From Gaiellasilicea sp963850995 (GTDB taxonomy: Bacteria; Actinomycetota; Thermoleophilia; Gaiellales; Gaiellaceae): a DNA stretch of 64,000 nucleotides. Location: positions 372,001 to 436,000 of the forward strand of contig CAWKNQ010000013.1 of NCBI GenBank assembly GCA_963850995.1. Direction: 5' to 3'. A program made the translations under genes and the position numbers. Below are positions 17,185 to 24,943 of the stretch, one piece after another (within the stretch, counting starts at the first letter, position 1; every line of letters begins with the position of its first letter). The notes beneath the pieces were generated by a model. It saw only the letters and a list, made by a program, of their open reading frames with translations. It had not been told where the DNA came from and ran no database searches.

Positions 17185-17250
17185 GCGAGGGGAATCCGCG
17201 GAAGCGGATTCCCCTCGCGCTAACACCCCTGAAGGCGTCCGCTTCGCGGC
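17185..17250. repeat. Intergenic stem-loop repeat, copy 2
   Basis: A perfect 15-bp inverted repeat (arms GCGAGGGGAATCCGC and GCGGATTCCCCTCGC, loop GGAA) at 17185-17218 is followed by CCCTGAAGGCG and CCGCTTCGCGGC. It shares core and tail with copy 1 at 12457-12520. Outer stem bases are changed on both sides so pairing is kept. Otherwise the 370-bp stretch from 16963 to 17332 holds only this element, the candidate operator at 16998 and the start region of the next gene. Confidence 0.7.
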
Positions 17251-17332
17251 CGCGGGCTCATTGGTCAGCCTCCTGAGGCGCCCGCGGGTTCAGTGCCGAT
17301 GGGTCCCTGGGCCTTCGTTAGGATCGCCGTCA

Positions 17333-17533
17333 ATGCACTTGCGCATGCCGGCTATCGACCAGGGGAAGCAGGCGTTTCTCTGGTCTGTCTTCTTCTTCCT
17401 CCTTCTCTGGCCCGGCATGATTCTGCTCGGTGTCTCCGGCGGCACGTCGCTGATCCTGTCTCTCCTCGCCGCCGGCGCGATCTTCCTGTTCGTGCGCCTG
17501 CAGGGCGAGGATCGCCCCGGCGAGACGCGCTAG
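17333..17533 (+). CDS. Small membrane protein of unknown function
   Basis: This is a 66-residue protein with two hydrophobic helices, AFLWSVFFFLLLWPGMILLG and GTSLILSLLAAGAIFLFVRL, and a short charged tail. I recognise no family. The ATG at 17333 follows a -10-like TAGGAT (17319-17324) by eight bases, so the transcript may be nearly leaderless; ATG at 17345 is an alternative. No Shine-Dalgarno sequence is seen. The gene faces the minus-strand membrane protein gene, and their 3' ends meet or overlap. Confidence 0.55.
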   Translation: MHLRMPAIDQGKQAFLWSVFFFLLLWPGMILLGVSGGTSLILSLLAAGAIFLFVRLQGEDRPGETR

Positions 17534-18107
17534 CCGTCGTCGCGGCCGTCCCGTCCGCGTCGTCGTGACGGTCTGCTCCTCCGTCGCTGTCGGCATAGGC
17601 GTACGGCCGGCGCTCGGCGGTCAGCGGCTCGTCCGCGTCGTGCTCGACGCGCGTGACGTCGTCCGCCTGCGTCGGCACCGCGACCGGCTCGCGCCGCGGG
17701 CCGGCGGTGTCGAACGAGAACCCGAAGACGAGTCCGATCCCGAACGCGACGGCCGGCAAGACGTTGCCGACGTCCGCGACGGCGCCGTGGATGCCGAGGT
17801 CACGCGACCAGTTCGACGTGTTCATCCAGTCGGCGGGTTGCCGCGCAAGCAGCACCCAGCCGCCCGCGACCAGCACGGGCAGGAAGCCGACGAGGAAGAC
17901 GCCGAGCGAGAAGCGCGGCCAGCCCCACTTCGTCCAGCCGCCAAGAAGCTGGGAGAGCGCCATCGTCAGGCCGGCTGCGGCGATCACCCCGTAGGTGGCC
18001 CAGTACTCGCCGTTGCTCTCGGTGCCGATCTGCGTCGCGATCCAGAGCAGGACGCCGGCGACCGCCGCTCCGGCGAGCGTCGAGATCCCGCGTGTCACTC
18101 CGATCAT
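17352..18107 (-). CDS. Membrane protein of unknown function, uncertain 3' end
   Basis: From the ATG at 18107, preceded by GGAGG seven bases upstream, about 150 residues form four membrane helices (GISTLAGAAVAGVLLWIAT, TYGVIAAAGLTMALSQLL, GVFLVGFLPVLVAGGWVLL, VLPAVAFGIGLVFGFSF). A hydrophilic acidic tail follows. The frame then runs on as a low-complexity Arg/Ala stretch to 17352, antisense to the small membrane gene. A TAG in the next frame near 17531 would end the protein where the opposite gene ends, so the last 60 residues may be an artefact of one indel near 17560. No family is recognised. Confidence 0.5.
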   Translation of the reverse strand: MIGVTRGISTLAGAAVAGVLLWIATQIGTESNGEYWATYGVIAAAGLTMALSQLLGGWTKWGWPRFSLGVFLVGFLPVLVAGGWVLLARQPADWMNTSNWSRDLGIHGAVADVGNVLPAVAFGIGLVFGFSFDTAGPRREPVAVPTQADDVTRVEHDADEPLTAERRPYAYADSDGGADRHDDADGTAATTASASRRGDPRPAGARTGRSRRRRGETGSATCRRRHRAESCRAREGGRRRQTRETPASPGR

Positions 18108-18174
18108 CGCTGCCTCCATTCCACAGGGAGTTCTGCCCGGGTCGTTCCCGGTCGGAGGTGTAACGGTCGAAGCC

Positions 18175-18795
18175 CTAGTTCAGGTGCAGCCTGCGCTCGT
18201 CGAAGCGGGCGGAGTGGAGCTCGGCGTGGAACTCCTCGAGCGAGCGCAACGCGTCTCCTGCGAAGACGTGGTCGACGACGCCTATCTCCTCGTCGTTCGC
18301 GAACGGGAGGTCGACGTGCGCCTGCGAGACGAGGTTGACGGAGAGCGCGCCGCAGGCGGGGCAGCGAACGGCAAGCCCGAGGCGCCGCTCGCCGGGCGCG
18401 ACCGCGACGAACGAGGACGGGAAGACCGGCCGCGGCCGGCCCTCGGCGTAGCAGTAGAACGTCCACGGCCACTCCCCCGCTCGCAGGTGCGACGCAGCGG
18501 CCTCGAGGAGCTCATCCGCGGCATCCGCCGTGCGCGACGTCATCAGGTCGACGAACGCGCCCGCGTGAGCCCCGAGCGGTGCCCAGTCGAGGTCGTCGTG
18601 CGCGACGAGCCCCGTGTGCTCCTCGCCGCAGCGGCAGTCGAAACGGACGCCGTAGACCGCCGGGTGCGCGGCACCGGGGAGCCGCTCGAGCAGGCGGAAC
18701 GACGAGAGCGATACCTGGGCCTGCTCTCGCTTGGGACACGCGAATGTGTACCGGGCCGTAAGTGCGTCGTACATCGTGCGTATTGTCATCGGCAC
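18175..18795 (-). CDS. Cysteine-rich protein of unknown function, possible zinc binding
   Basis: This is a soluble 206-residue protein. Three cysteine clusters are visible: FACPKRE near residue 20, FDCRCGEEH near residue 53 and RCPACGALS near residue 143. Their spacing suits one or two zinc ribbons. I recognise no wider family. It lies between apt and the membrane protein gene in the same direction, 21 bp after apt, so it may be co-transcribed with apt. A start four codons further in (MTIRTMYD) is possible. Confidence 0.55.
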   Translation of the reverse strand: MPMTIRTMYDALTARYTFACPKREQAQVSLSSFRLLERLPGAAHPAVYGVRFDCRCGEEHTGLVAHDDLDWAPLGAHAGAFVDLMTSRTADAADELLEAAASHLRAGEWPWTFYCYAEGRPRPVFPSSFVAVAPGERRLGLAVRCPACGALSVNLVSQAHVDLPFANDEEIGVVDHVFAGDALRSLEEFHAELHSARFDERRLHLN

Positions 18796-18816
18796 GACGG
18801 ACAGGCTGCGTGAGCC

Positions 18817-19350
18817 TCAGTAGGTCAAGAGCGACTGGACGTCGTAGCCGGCGAGCTTCTCGCGCCCGTGCAGGAACTCCAGCTCGATCACGAAGAGCAC
18901 GCCGACGACCTCGCCGCCGAGCTGCTCGACGAGCTCCGTCTTCGCCTTTGCCGTCCCGCCGGTGGCGAGCACGTCGTCGTGGACGATCACGCGGGAGCCC
19001 TTGCCGAGCGCGTCTGCGTGCACCTGCAGGCTGTCGGTGCCGTATTCGAGCTCGTAGGTCGCCTCGACCGTCTCCCACGGGAGCTTCCCGGGCTTCCGTG
19101 CCGGCACGAAACCGCAGCCGAGGCGGTCGGCGAGCGCACCGCCGAAGATGAACCCGCGCGCCTCGGCGCCGAGGATGACGTCGGGCCGGAGCGGCCGGGC
19201 GAGCTCCTCGAGCCGGTCGAGCGTCTCCCGGAAGTACACCGGGTCGGCGACGAGCGGCATCAGGTCCTTGAAGACGATCCCCGGCTTCGGAAAGTCGGGC
19301 ACGTCGCGGACGCGGTCGCGCAGGTCGAGCGCTGCTCCAGGCGTGCTCAC
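18817..19350 (-). CDS. apt: Adenine phosphoribosyltransferase
   Basis: This 177-residue type I phosphoribosyltransferase makes AMP from adenine and PRPP in purine salvage. The PRPP-binding loop is VIVHDDVLATGGTAKA, and the N-terminal segment VRDVPDFPKPGIVFKDLMPL with ILGAEARGFIFGGALA is characteristic of Apt. Length and motifs are complete. It follows the merR-type gene by 9 bp on the same strand and may be the last gene of the rsiG-FHA-merR transcript. Confidence 0.93.
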   Translation of the reverse strand: MSTPGAALDLRDRVRDVPDFPKPGIVFKDLMPLVADPVYFRETLDRLEELARPLRPDVILGAEARGFIFGGALADRLGCGFVPARKPGKLPWETVEATYELEYGTDSLQVHADALGKGSRVIVHDDVLATGGTAKAKTELVEQLGGEVVGVLFVIELEFLHGREKLAGYDVQSLLTY

Positions 19351-19359
19351 CGCGCGACT

Positions 19360-20073
19360 CTACCTCTCGGCGAGGAGCCGGAGCTCCCGCCAGAAGAGCA
19401 GCCGCGAGAGCTCCTGCGACGTCTCCGCGAGCTGCTGGAGGTCCTCGAGACCCGCCTTCCGCCGCTCCGCGTTACGCGAGCGCAGCGCCGGCGCGACCAG
19501 TTGCTCGAGCAGCCCTGCCTCGCGCCCGGCGGAGTTGCGGAACGTGCGCAGGTGCCGCGCGTCGATGCCGTACTGCGCCAGGCGCGCGCAGGCGGCTGCG
19601 ATGTCGACGTCACCCTCGCGATAGATGCGGTCGCCGCCCTCGATTCGAGGAGCGAGCAGCCCGTATTCCTCCAGGGCGCGTGCGAAGTCCGGATCGACAC
19701 CGGTGCGGTCGCACAGCTCCGCGAGCTCGAGCTCCCCCTCCTGCTCTCCGAGCACCGCGTGCCGCTTGCGCTTCCGGCTGCCGGCAGCCGGTCGCGTCGC
19801 GAGCTCCTGCCGGATCACGCGGAGAGGCAGGAACTCGTCGCGCTGCAGCCGCAGGATCGTCTCCAGCCGCTCGACGTCCTCCTCGCTGAAGAGCCGGTAG
19901 CCGCCGCGCGTGCGCTTGGGCGTGAGCAGGCCCTGGTCCTCGAGGTAGCGGATCTTCGAGATCGAGATATCCGGGAACTCCGGCTGCAGGCGCGCGCACA
20001 CCGCGCCGATCGTGTGCAGCCGGGGCTGCTCGGACCGCCGCTGCGTGCCAGTTGTCGGCGTCGTCGTGCTCAT
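19360..20073 (-). CDS. MerR-family transcriptional regulator (Rv1828/FtsR-like)
   Basis: This is a 237-residue regulator. The winged helix-turn-helix is LHTIGAVCARLQPEFPDIS followed by KIRYLEDQGLLTPKRTRGGY and FSEEDVERLETILRLQRDE, a MerR DNA-binding domain. A second MerR-like effector half follows (YREGDVDIAAACARLAQYG). This two-part layout, and location directly after an FHA gene, match the mycobacterial Rv1827-Rv1828 pair, where Rv1828-type proteins control cell-division and growth genes. The ATG at 20073 overlaps the FHA stop in ATGA. Confidence 0.85.
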   Translation of the reverse strand: MSTTTPTTGTQRRSEQPRLHTIGAVCARLQPEFPDISISKIRYLEDQGLLTPKRTRGGYRLFSEEDVERLETILRLQRDEFLPLRVIRQELATRPAAGSRKRKRHAVLGEQEGELELAELCDRTGVDPDFARALEEYGLLAPRIEGGDRIYREGDVDIAAACARLAQYGIDARHLRTFRNSAGREAGLLEQLVAPALRSRNAERRKAGLEDLQQLAETSQELSRLLFWRELRLLAER

Positions 20074-20534
20074 CGGCGCAGGAAGGTCAGCCGGTACTTG
20101 CCGATCTGGACCTCGTCGTCGTCGCCGAGCTCGGCCGACTCGATTCGCTTCCGGTTCACGAACGTGCCGTTGAGGCTGCCGAGATCGCTGATCGTGAACG
20201 TCTCGCCGTCCCGCACGAGCTCGGCGTGGCGGCGCGAGACGGTCACGTCGTCGAGGAACACGTCGCACTCGGGCGAGCGTCCGATCAACGTCCGTTCGGC
20301 CGAGGGGAAGAAGCTCTCCCCCGCCCTGCCGCCCCCGGAGCGCACGACGAGCGCAGGACCCTTCCCGCCGACCTCCTGCAACGCAGCTTCGGGATCCTCG
20401 GCAAGCTCCTCGGGCGTGAACGACATCGTCTGCTCGCCCGCCTCGGCCTTGTTCAAGAGCGAGCCGCAGCGCGCACAGTAATTCGCGGCTTCCGGATTTT
20501 GGAAACCACACTCAGGGCAATAGACGTGGCTCAA
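20070..20534 (-). CDS. Zinc-ribbon and FHA domain protein (GarA-like)
   Basis: This 154-residue protein has a TTG start overlapping the rsiG stop. An N-terminal zinc ribbon has CPECG and CARCG pairs (residues about 6-24). An FHA domain lies at about 75-150, with the phosphothreonine-binding residues in LIGRSPECD, VSRRHAEL and SLNGTFVN. FHA domains bind phosphothreonine; GarA of mycobacteria controls glutamate metabolism after PknB/PknG phosphorylation. The GarA N-terminal ETTS phosphorylation motif is missing here and replaced by the ribbon, so self-inhibition by phosphorylation would have to work differently. Two acidic Thr sites (MSFTPEELAED) might be kinase targets, which is speculative. 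Confidence 0.85.
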   Translation of the reverse strand: MSHVYCPECGFQNPEAANYCARCGSLLNKAEAGEQTMSFTPEELAEDPEAALQEVGGKGPALVVRSGGGRAGESFFPSAERTLIGRSPECDVFLDDVTVSRRHAELVRDGETFTISDLGSLNGTFVNRKRIESAELGDDDEVQIGKYRLTFLRR

Positions 20535-20773
20535 GGACCCTCTTTTTCCGTCGGCGTGCTGCGCGACGAGAGGATGTCGGTCAGAGCCTCGACGTCGACC
20601 TCCCCCACGCCCGCTCCCTTCAGCCTGGCCGTCCGCTCGGCGCGCAGGATGTCGATCCGTCCCTGGAGCAAGCGGCGGCGGAACGAGACCTCGTTCTCCT
20701 CCCGTTCGAGCTCCTCGATCAGGCTCTTGAGGTCGTCGTCGGAGAGCGTGCCGAGATCGGGTAGTGGCTCCAT
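20531..20773 (-). CDS. rsiG: RsiG-family c-di-GMP-binding anti-sigma factor, single-motif type
   Basis: This is an 80-residue helical protein. Residues 26-41 read E-NEV-S-FR-R-RLL-Q-GRI-D, which exactly matches E-x3-S-x2-R-x3-Q-x3-D, the c-di-GMP-binding signature of RsiG. Streptomyces RsiG carries two copies on an antiparallel coiled coil and holds the sporulation sigma factor WhiG when c-di-GMP is bound. Deep-branching actinobacteria such as Rubrobacter have one copy and form homodimers. Only one copy is present here. No WhiG-type sigma gene is in the window. It heads an operon with the FHA and MerR genes and has its own promoter at 20806-20835; AAAGGTG precedes the ATG. Confidence 0.82.
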   Translation of the reverse strand: MEPLPDLGTLSDDDLKSLIEELEREENEVSFRRRLLQGRIDILRAERTARLKGAGVGEVDVEALTDILSSRSTPTEKEGP

Positions 20774-20805
20774 GACACCTTTCTGTTCTGTCGTCGTCTC
20801 GGGTC

Positions 20806-20835
20806 AGTAAAGCAGGACGCGCACCGAGGGGTCAA
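20806..20835 (-). promoter_or_regulatory. Promoter of the rsiG-FHA-merR operon
   Basis: On the minus strand TTGACC (20830-20835) and TTTACT (20806-20811) are 18 bp apart, close to the sigma-70 consensus. They lie 33-62 bp upstream of the rsiG ATG. This gives the operon a start separate from the upstream nucleotidyltransferase gene. Confidence 0.55.
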
Positions 20836-20837
20836 CC

Positions 20838-23363
20838 TCAGCTTGAGGCTTCTATCGAGGTTCGCGCTGCAGGCTCTTCTCCCTGCATCACCTCCTCGAC
20901 GAGCTCGCGCACCTCGCGCTCCAGCTCCTCCGACGCCTCCGTCGTCTCACCCTCGGCGTAGATGTGCACGAGCGGCTCGTCGGGATCGGGCAGCACCTGC
21001 GACCAGCCGCGCTCGTCGAGCAGCTTGATCCCGTCTGTGAGATCGAGGTCGCGTCCGGCCAGGCGCTCGTTCAGCACCCGCATCACGAGCCCCTTCCTCG
21101 ACCACGGGCAGGCCAGGCGGCGGTGGATCAGCGTCGGCACCGGCAGCTCGGCGACCAGCTCGGAGAGCGGCCGGCGCAGCGGCGCCAGCAGCTCGAGCAA
21201 CTTGGCGAGGCTCGCGACCGCGTCGTAGGCGGGCAGGAACTCCGGGAAGACGTAGCCGCCGCCGACTGCCCCCGCGAACACGACTCCCGGGCCGGCCGCT
21301 GCGCTCGTGAGGTCGGTGAGGGAATTCGGCGTGCGCACGATCTCGAGCCCGTCGCCCGCGAGCTCGTCGAGCTTGCTCGTGGCGGTGATCGGGAAGGCGA
21401 CCTTCCCCTTCGTCCCGCGCTCGGCGAGCAGGCGCACGAAGAGCAGCAGCGCCTGGTCGACCGGCACCTCATGGCCCTGCTCGTCGACGAGGTAGAGGCG
21501 CTCGCCGGCCTGGTCGAAGACGGCGCCGAGGTCCGCTCCGATCGCTGTCACCAGGCGCTTCGTGTGCCCGATCGCCTGCGCAAGCGTGCCCCGCTCCCCC
21601 AGCTCGTCGGCGAAGAAGCCGTGCGCGGAGACCGCCTCCACCCCGAGCGGGCCGACCACCAGCGGGAGCACGAAGGACGCGGCCGAGTAGCCGTAGTCGA
21701 CGACGATCCGGAAGCGGCGCTCGCGGATCGCGTCCGCGTCGAGCGAGCCGAGCAGGTCCTGCGCATAGCTCTCGCGCACGCGAGCCGGGTAGGAGACAGA
21801 GCCGACGCCGCCGGAGTCGACGCGGCGAAGCTCCTGGCGGGTGAAGTTCTTCTCGATCTCCTTCTGGAGGCCCGGCGTGACGAGGATCCCGGGCGGCTCG
21901 TAGATGCGGATGAAGACCGCCTCGGGGTCGAGATGGCTCGAGCCGACGTGCACGGCTGCGGCGAACGCCTGCGTCTTGAGCACGTGGCGGCTGACGGCAG
22001 GCGGCGAGACGCGCAGGTCGGCGACGTCGATCCCTGCCGCGTTCAGGCCGGAGATCATCGCGCGCTTGATCATCCGGCAGCCCGGCGCAGAGTCGCGGCT
22101 GGCGACGACGCGCGCGCCGCGCTTGAGCGCCGTTCCGAGCGCGGTCGCGAGCCGGGCGGCGGTCTCGGGAGTGAGATCGACGTTGACGAGGCCGGTGACG
22201 CCGTCCTTGCCGAACAGGCGCCTCGAGGCGCGGGTCTCCCAGATCAGGTTCTCGAACACCTGAGAGCCGGTCTCCACCTCCTTGTAGGGGTAGATCCGGA
22301 CGTGCGGCATGATGCTCGCCTCGGAGCCGATCGTCACCTCGTCGCCGATCGCCGCGCCCTCCTGGATCCGGACGTGGTCGCGGATGTCGCACGTGCGGCC
22401 GAGGATCGCGCCCTCGATCAGCGCGCTGCGGCCGATGTGCGTCGCCGAGTCGATGACCGTGCGCACCGTGCGCGCGCGCTCGCGCAGCGTGACGCCGTTC
22501 GAGAGCACGGTGTACGGCCCGACCGACGCGTCGCGTGCGATCCGGCAGTGGTTGCCGATGAACGCGGGCCCCTCGATCTCCTCGACGTCGTGGATGTCGG
22601 CGCCCTCGCCGATCCAGACGTTGCCGCGCAGGCGGATGCCCTCGATGTTCAGACGGACGTGCTCGTCGAGAGCGTCGAAGTTCGCCTGCCGGTACTGGTC
22701 GAGGTTGCCGATGTCCTGCCAGTAGCCCTCGAGCACGTGACCGTAGATCGGTCGACCCATCTCGAGCAGGAGCGGGAAGAGCTCCTTCGAGAAGTCGTAC
22801 GCGCCCTTCGCCGGTATGTGCGTCAGCACCTCGGGCTCGAGCACGTAGATCCCCGTGTTGATCGTGTCCGAGAAGACCTGGCCCCAGGACGGCTTCTCCA
22901 GGAAGCGCTCGACCTTCCCGTCCTCGTCGGTGACGACGATCCCGAACTCGAGCGGGTTGTCGACCGACATCAGCCCGATCGTGACGGCGGCGCCCGTCTC
23001 CTCGTGCCGGCGGACGAGCGAGCCGAGGTCGACGTCGCAGAGCGCGTCGCCGGAGATGACCAGGAACGTCTCGTCGAGCGCACCGCTCGCGAGCCGGACC
23101 GAGCCGGCCGTGCCGAGCGGCAGCTCCTCGATCGAGTACTCGATGTTGAGGCCGAGCGACTCGCCGTCGCCGAAGTAGCCGCGGATCGCCTGCGGCATGA
23201 ACGCGAGCGTGACGACGACGTCGTCGAAGCCGTGCTCGAGCAGGAGCTCGAGGATGTGCTCCATGCAGGGCTTGCCGGCGATCGGGACCATCGGCTTGGG
23301 CTGGTTCGAGGTCAGCGGCCGGAGCCGCGTCCCCTCCCCACCGGCCATCACGACGGCCTTCAC
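20838..23363 (-). CDS. Sugar-nucleotidyltransferase/phosphohexomutase fusion (mannose-1-phosphate guanylyltransferase-like)
   Basis: This protein of about 841 residues has a GTG start at 23363. Residues 1-230 are a nucleotidyltransferase with VVMAGGEGTRLRPLTSNQPK and the metal-binding VISGDALCD. Residues 250-370 are a left-handed beta-helix. Residues 380-800 form an alpha-D-phosphohexomutase. In the mutase part, the phosphoserine loop usually written T-A-S-H-N-P reads GSSHLDP, so the mutase may be inactive or altered. Similar fusions are annotated as mannose-1-phosphate guanylyltransferases in actinobacteria and cyanobacteria. The nucleotide and sugar used here are not certain. The start overlaps the pgsA stop in GTGA, linking it to membrane lipid synthesis. 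Confidence 0.8.
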   Translation of the reverse strand: MKAVVMAGGEGTRLRPLTSNQPKPMVPIAGKPCMEHILELLLEHGFDDVVVTLAFMPQAIRGYFGDGESLGLNIEYSIEELPLGTAGSVRLASGALDETFLVISGDALCDVDLGSLVRRHEETGAAVTIGLMSVDNPLEFGIVVTDEDGKVERFLEKPSWGQVFSDTINTGIYVLEPEVLTHIPAKGAYDFSKELFPLLLEMGRPIYGHVLEGYWQDIGNLDQYRQANFDALDEHVRLNIEGIRLRGNVWIGEGADIHDVEEIEGPAFIGNHCRIARDASVGPYTVLSNGVTLRERARTVRTVIDSATHIGRSALIEGAILGRTCDIRDHVRIQEGAAIGDEVTIGSEASIMPHVRIYPYKEVETGSQVFENLIWETRASRRLFGKDGVTGLVNVDLTPETAARLATALGTALKRGARVVASRDSAPGCRMIKRAMISGLNAAGIDVADLRVSPPAVSRHVLKTQAFAAAVHVGSSHLDPEAVFIRIYEPPGILVTPGLQKEIEKNFTRQELRRVDSGGVGSVSYPARVRESYAQDLLGSLDADAIRERRFRIVVDYGYSAASFVLPLVVGPLGVEAVSAHGFFADELGERGTLAQAIGHTKRLVTAIGADLGAVFDQAGERLYLVDEQGHEVPVDQALLLFVRLLAERGTKGKVAFPITATSKLDELAGDGLEIVRTPNSLTDLTSAAAGPGVVFAGAVGGGYVFPEFLPAYDAVASLAKLLELLAPLRRPLSELVAELPVPTLIHRRLACPWSRKGLVMRVLNERLAGRDLDLTDGIKLLDERGWSQVLPDPDEPLVHIYAEGETTEASEELEREVRELVEEVMQGEEPAARTSIEASS

Positions 23364-23911
23364 GCCCGCACCTCCCGCCGTGCCTTCGCGACGTACTGGA
23401 CGGCCGCAGCGAGGGCGAGCGCGAGCGCGAACCAGAAGAGCCAGAGCGGCCATTCGGTCGACTGCCCGACGACGAGCAGGATCCCGACCGAGAGGTAGAG
23501 CAGCCAGGTGGCGACCTTCCCGAGCTTGCTCACCTCGAGCTCGTAGTCAGGGGGCATGAGCAGCTTGTACCCGCCGACGAGCACGATGTCACGCAGGACG
23601 ATGATCGCGGCGCCGTACCAGGGCAGCTTTCCCTCCAGCCAGAGGAGGATCACCGCCGCGTCGATCATCAGCCGGTCGGCAAGCGGGTCGGCGAGCCGGC
23701 CGAACTGCGATTCGACGTGCCAGCGGCGCGCGAGGAAGCCGTCGACCTGGTCGGTGACCCCGGCGACGAGGAAGATCCAGCCCGCGGCCCAGCTCGAGCC
23801 GTCCTCCGCACGGACGAAGACGACGACGAAGATCGGGACAAGCGCCAGCCGCAGCACGGTCAGCGCATTCGGGAGCTGAGCGAGGGGTGCGGAGACTGCG
23901 CGGGCGCTCAT
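23360..23911 (-). CDS. pgsA: CDP-diacylglycerol-glycerol-3-phosphate 3-phosphatidyltransferase-like membrane enzyme
   Basis: This 183-residue integral membrane protein carries the complete CDP-alcohol phosphotransferase signature D-x2-D-G-x2-A-R-x8-G-x3-D-x3-D, seen as DQVDGFLARR followed by GRLADPLAD. Five or six hydrophobic segments are present, as expected. The family makes phosphatidylglycerol phosphate or related phospholipids. Substrate choice (glycerol phosphate or inositol phosphate) cannot be fixed from sequence, but PgsA is the most usual. The ATG at 23911 is 24 bp from the divergent hutF-like start, an unusually short shared promoter region. Confidence 0.82.
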   Translation of the reverse strand: MSARAVSAPLAQLPNALTVLRLALVPIFVVVFVRAEDGSSWAAGWIFLVAGVTDQVDGFLARRWHVESQFGRLADPLADRLMIDAAVILLWLEGKLPWYGAAIIVLRDIVLVGGYKLLMPPDYELEVSKLGKVATWLLYLSVGILLVVGQSTEWPLWLFWFALALALAAAVQYVAKARREVRA

Positions 23912-23935
23912 CTCCAGCAAGGATATGTTGCCGCC

Positions 23936-24943
23936 GTGGGCGAGACGATCACGCTGCCGGGCTTCGTCAACGCGCACAGCCACACGTTTCAGCGGGCGCT
24001 GCGCGGCCGGGCCGGCGGCGGCGACTTCTGGGCCTGGCGGGAGCTGATGCTCGCCGAGGCGGAGCGACAGACGCCCGCGAGCGTCCGCGAGCTCTACGCG
24101 GCCGCGTACGGCGAGCTCCGCGCGGCCGGGTACACGGCCGTGGGCGAGTTCCACTACCTCGGGCTCGACGAGGCGCGCGCTGCGGTCGAGGCCGCAGCGG
24201 AGGCCGGGATCGAGATCGTGCTGCTGCTCGCGGCGTACGCGCGCGGCGGGCTCCCGCGCATGCGGCAGGAGTCGCCCGCCGACTACCTCCGCCAGCTCGA
24301 GTCGCTCCGCGGCGAAGGCGTTCGCGTCGGCCTTGCCCCCCACTCCGTCCGCGCCTGCCCGCGCGACTGGCTCGAGGAGCTCGGCCGCTATGCGCTGGCC
24401 GAGGAGCTACCGCTCCACGTCCACGCCGACGAGCAGCCGCGCGAGATCGAGGAGTGCCTCGCCGAGCACGGCTGCCGGCCGATCGAGCTGCTCGAGCGCA
24501 CGGGTTGCCTCGGCCCGCACGTCACCGTCGTCCACGCCACGCACGCCGACGGCACGGAGCTCGACCTGCTGGCCGGCAGCGGCACGACCGTGTGCGCGTG
24601 CCCGACGACCGAGGCCGACCTCGCGGACGGGTTCCTGCCCGCCGCGCGGATCGAGCACCGCGGCATCCCGATCTGCATCGGCTCCGACTCGAACGTGCGC
24701 ATCGACCCGCTCGAGGAGCTCCGCGAGCTCGAGGGGATCGCACGTCGCCAGACCGGCAAGCGCGGCGTCTTCTCGACCGAGCGGCTACTCCGCTTCGGCG
24801 CCGACGAGGGCGCGCGAGCGCTCGGGCTCGAGTCCTGGCCGGAGATCGCCGTCGACCTCGGGCACGACTCGCTCCGCGGCGTGGATCCGGGTGACGTCTT
24901 CGACGCGCTCGTCTCGAGCTGCGGCGCCGACGTCGTCGTTTAG
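23936..24943 (+). CDS. hutF: HutF-like formimidoylglutamate deiminase, short form
   Basis: This amidohydrolase of 335 residues has a GTG start. Metal and catalytic motifs are FVNAHSHTFQRALRGR, LHVHADEQPREIEECL, VVHATHADG and ICIGSDSNVRIDP, the pattern of N-formimino-L-glutamate deiminase in histidine breakdown (formiminoglutamate to formylglutamate). The family is normally about 450 residues; the usual N-terminal beta-sandwich half is missing and the protein starts almost at the first metal motif. No other hut genes are near. A different deaminase activity is possible. The stop codon lies in the left arm of a 166-bp palindrome. Confidence 0.75.
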   Translation: MGETITLPGFVNAHSHTFQRALRGRAGGGDFWAWRELMLAEAERQTPASVRELYAAAYGELRAAGYTAVGEFHYLGLDEARAAVEAAAEAGIEIVLLLAAYARGGLPRMRQESPADYLRQLESLRGEGVRVGLAPHSVRACPRDWLEELGRYALAEELPLHVHADEQPREIEECLAEHGCRPIELLERTGCLGPHVTVVHATHADGTELDLLAGSGTTVCACPTTEADLADGFLPAARIEHRGIPICIGSDSNVRIDPLEELRELEGIARRQTGKRGVFSTERLLRFGADEGARALGLESWPEIAVDLGHDSLRGVDPGDVFDALVSSCGADVVV

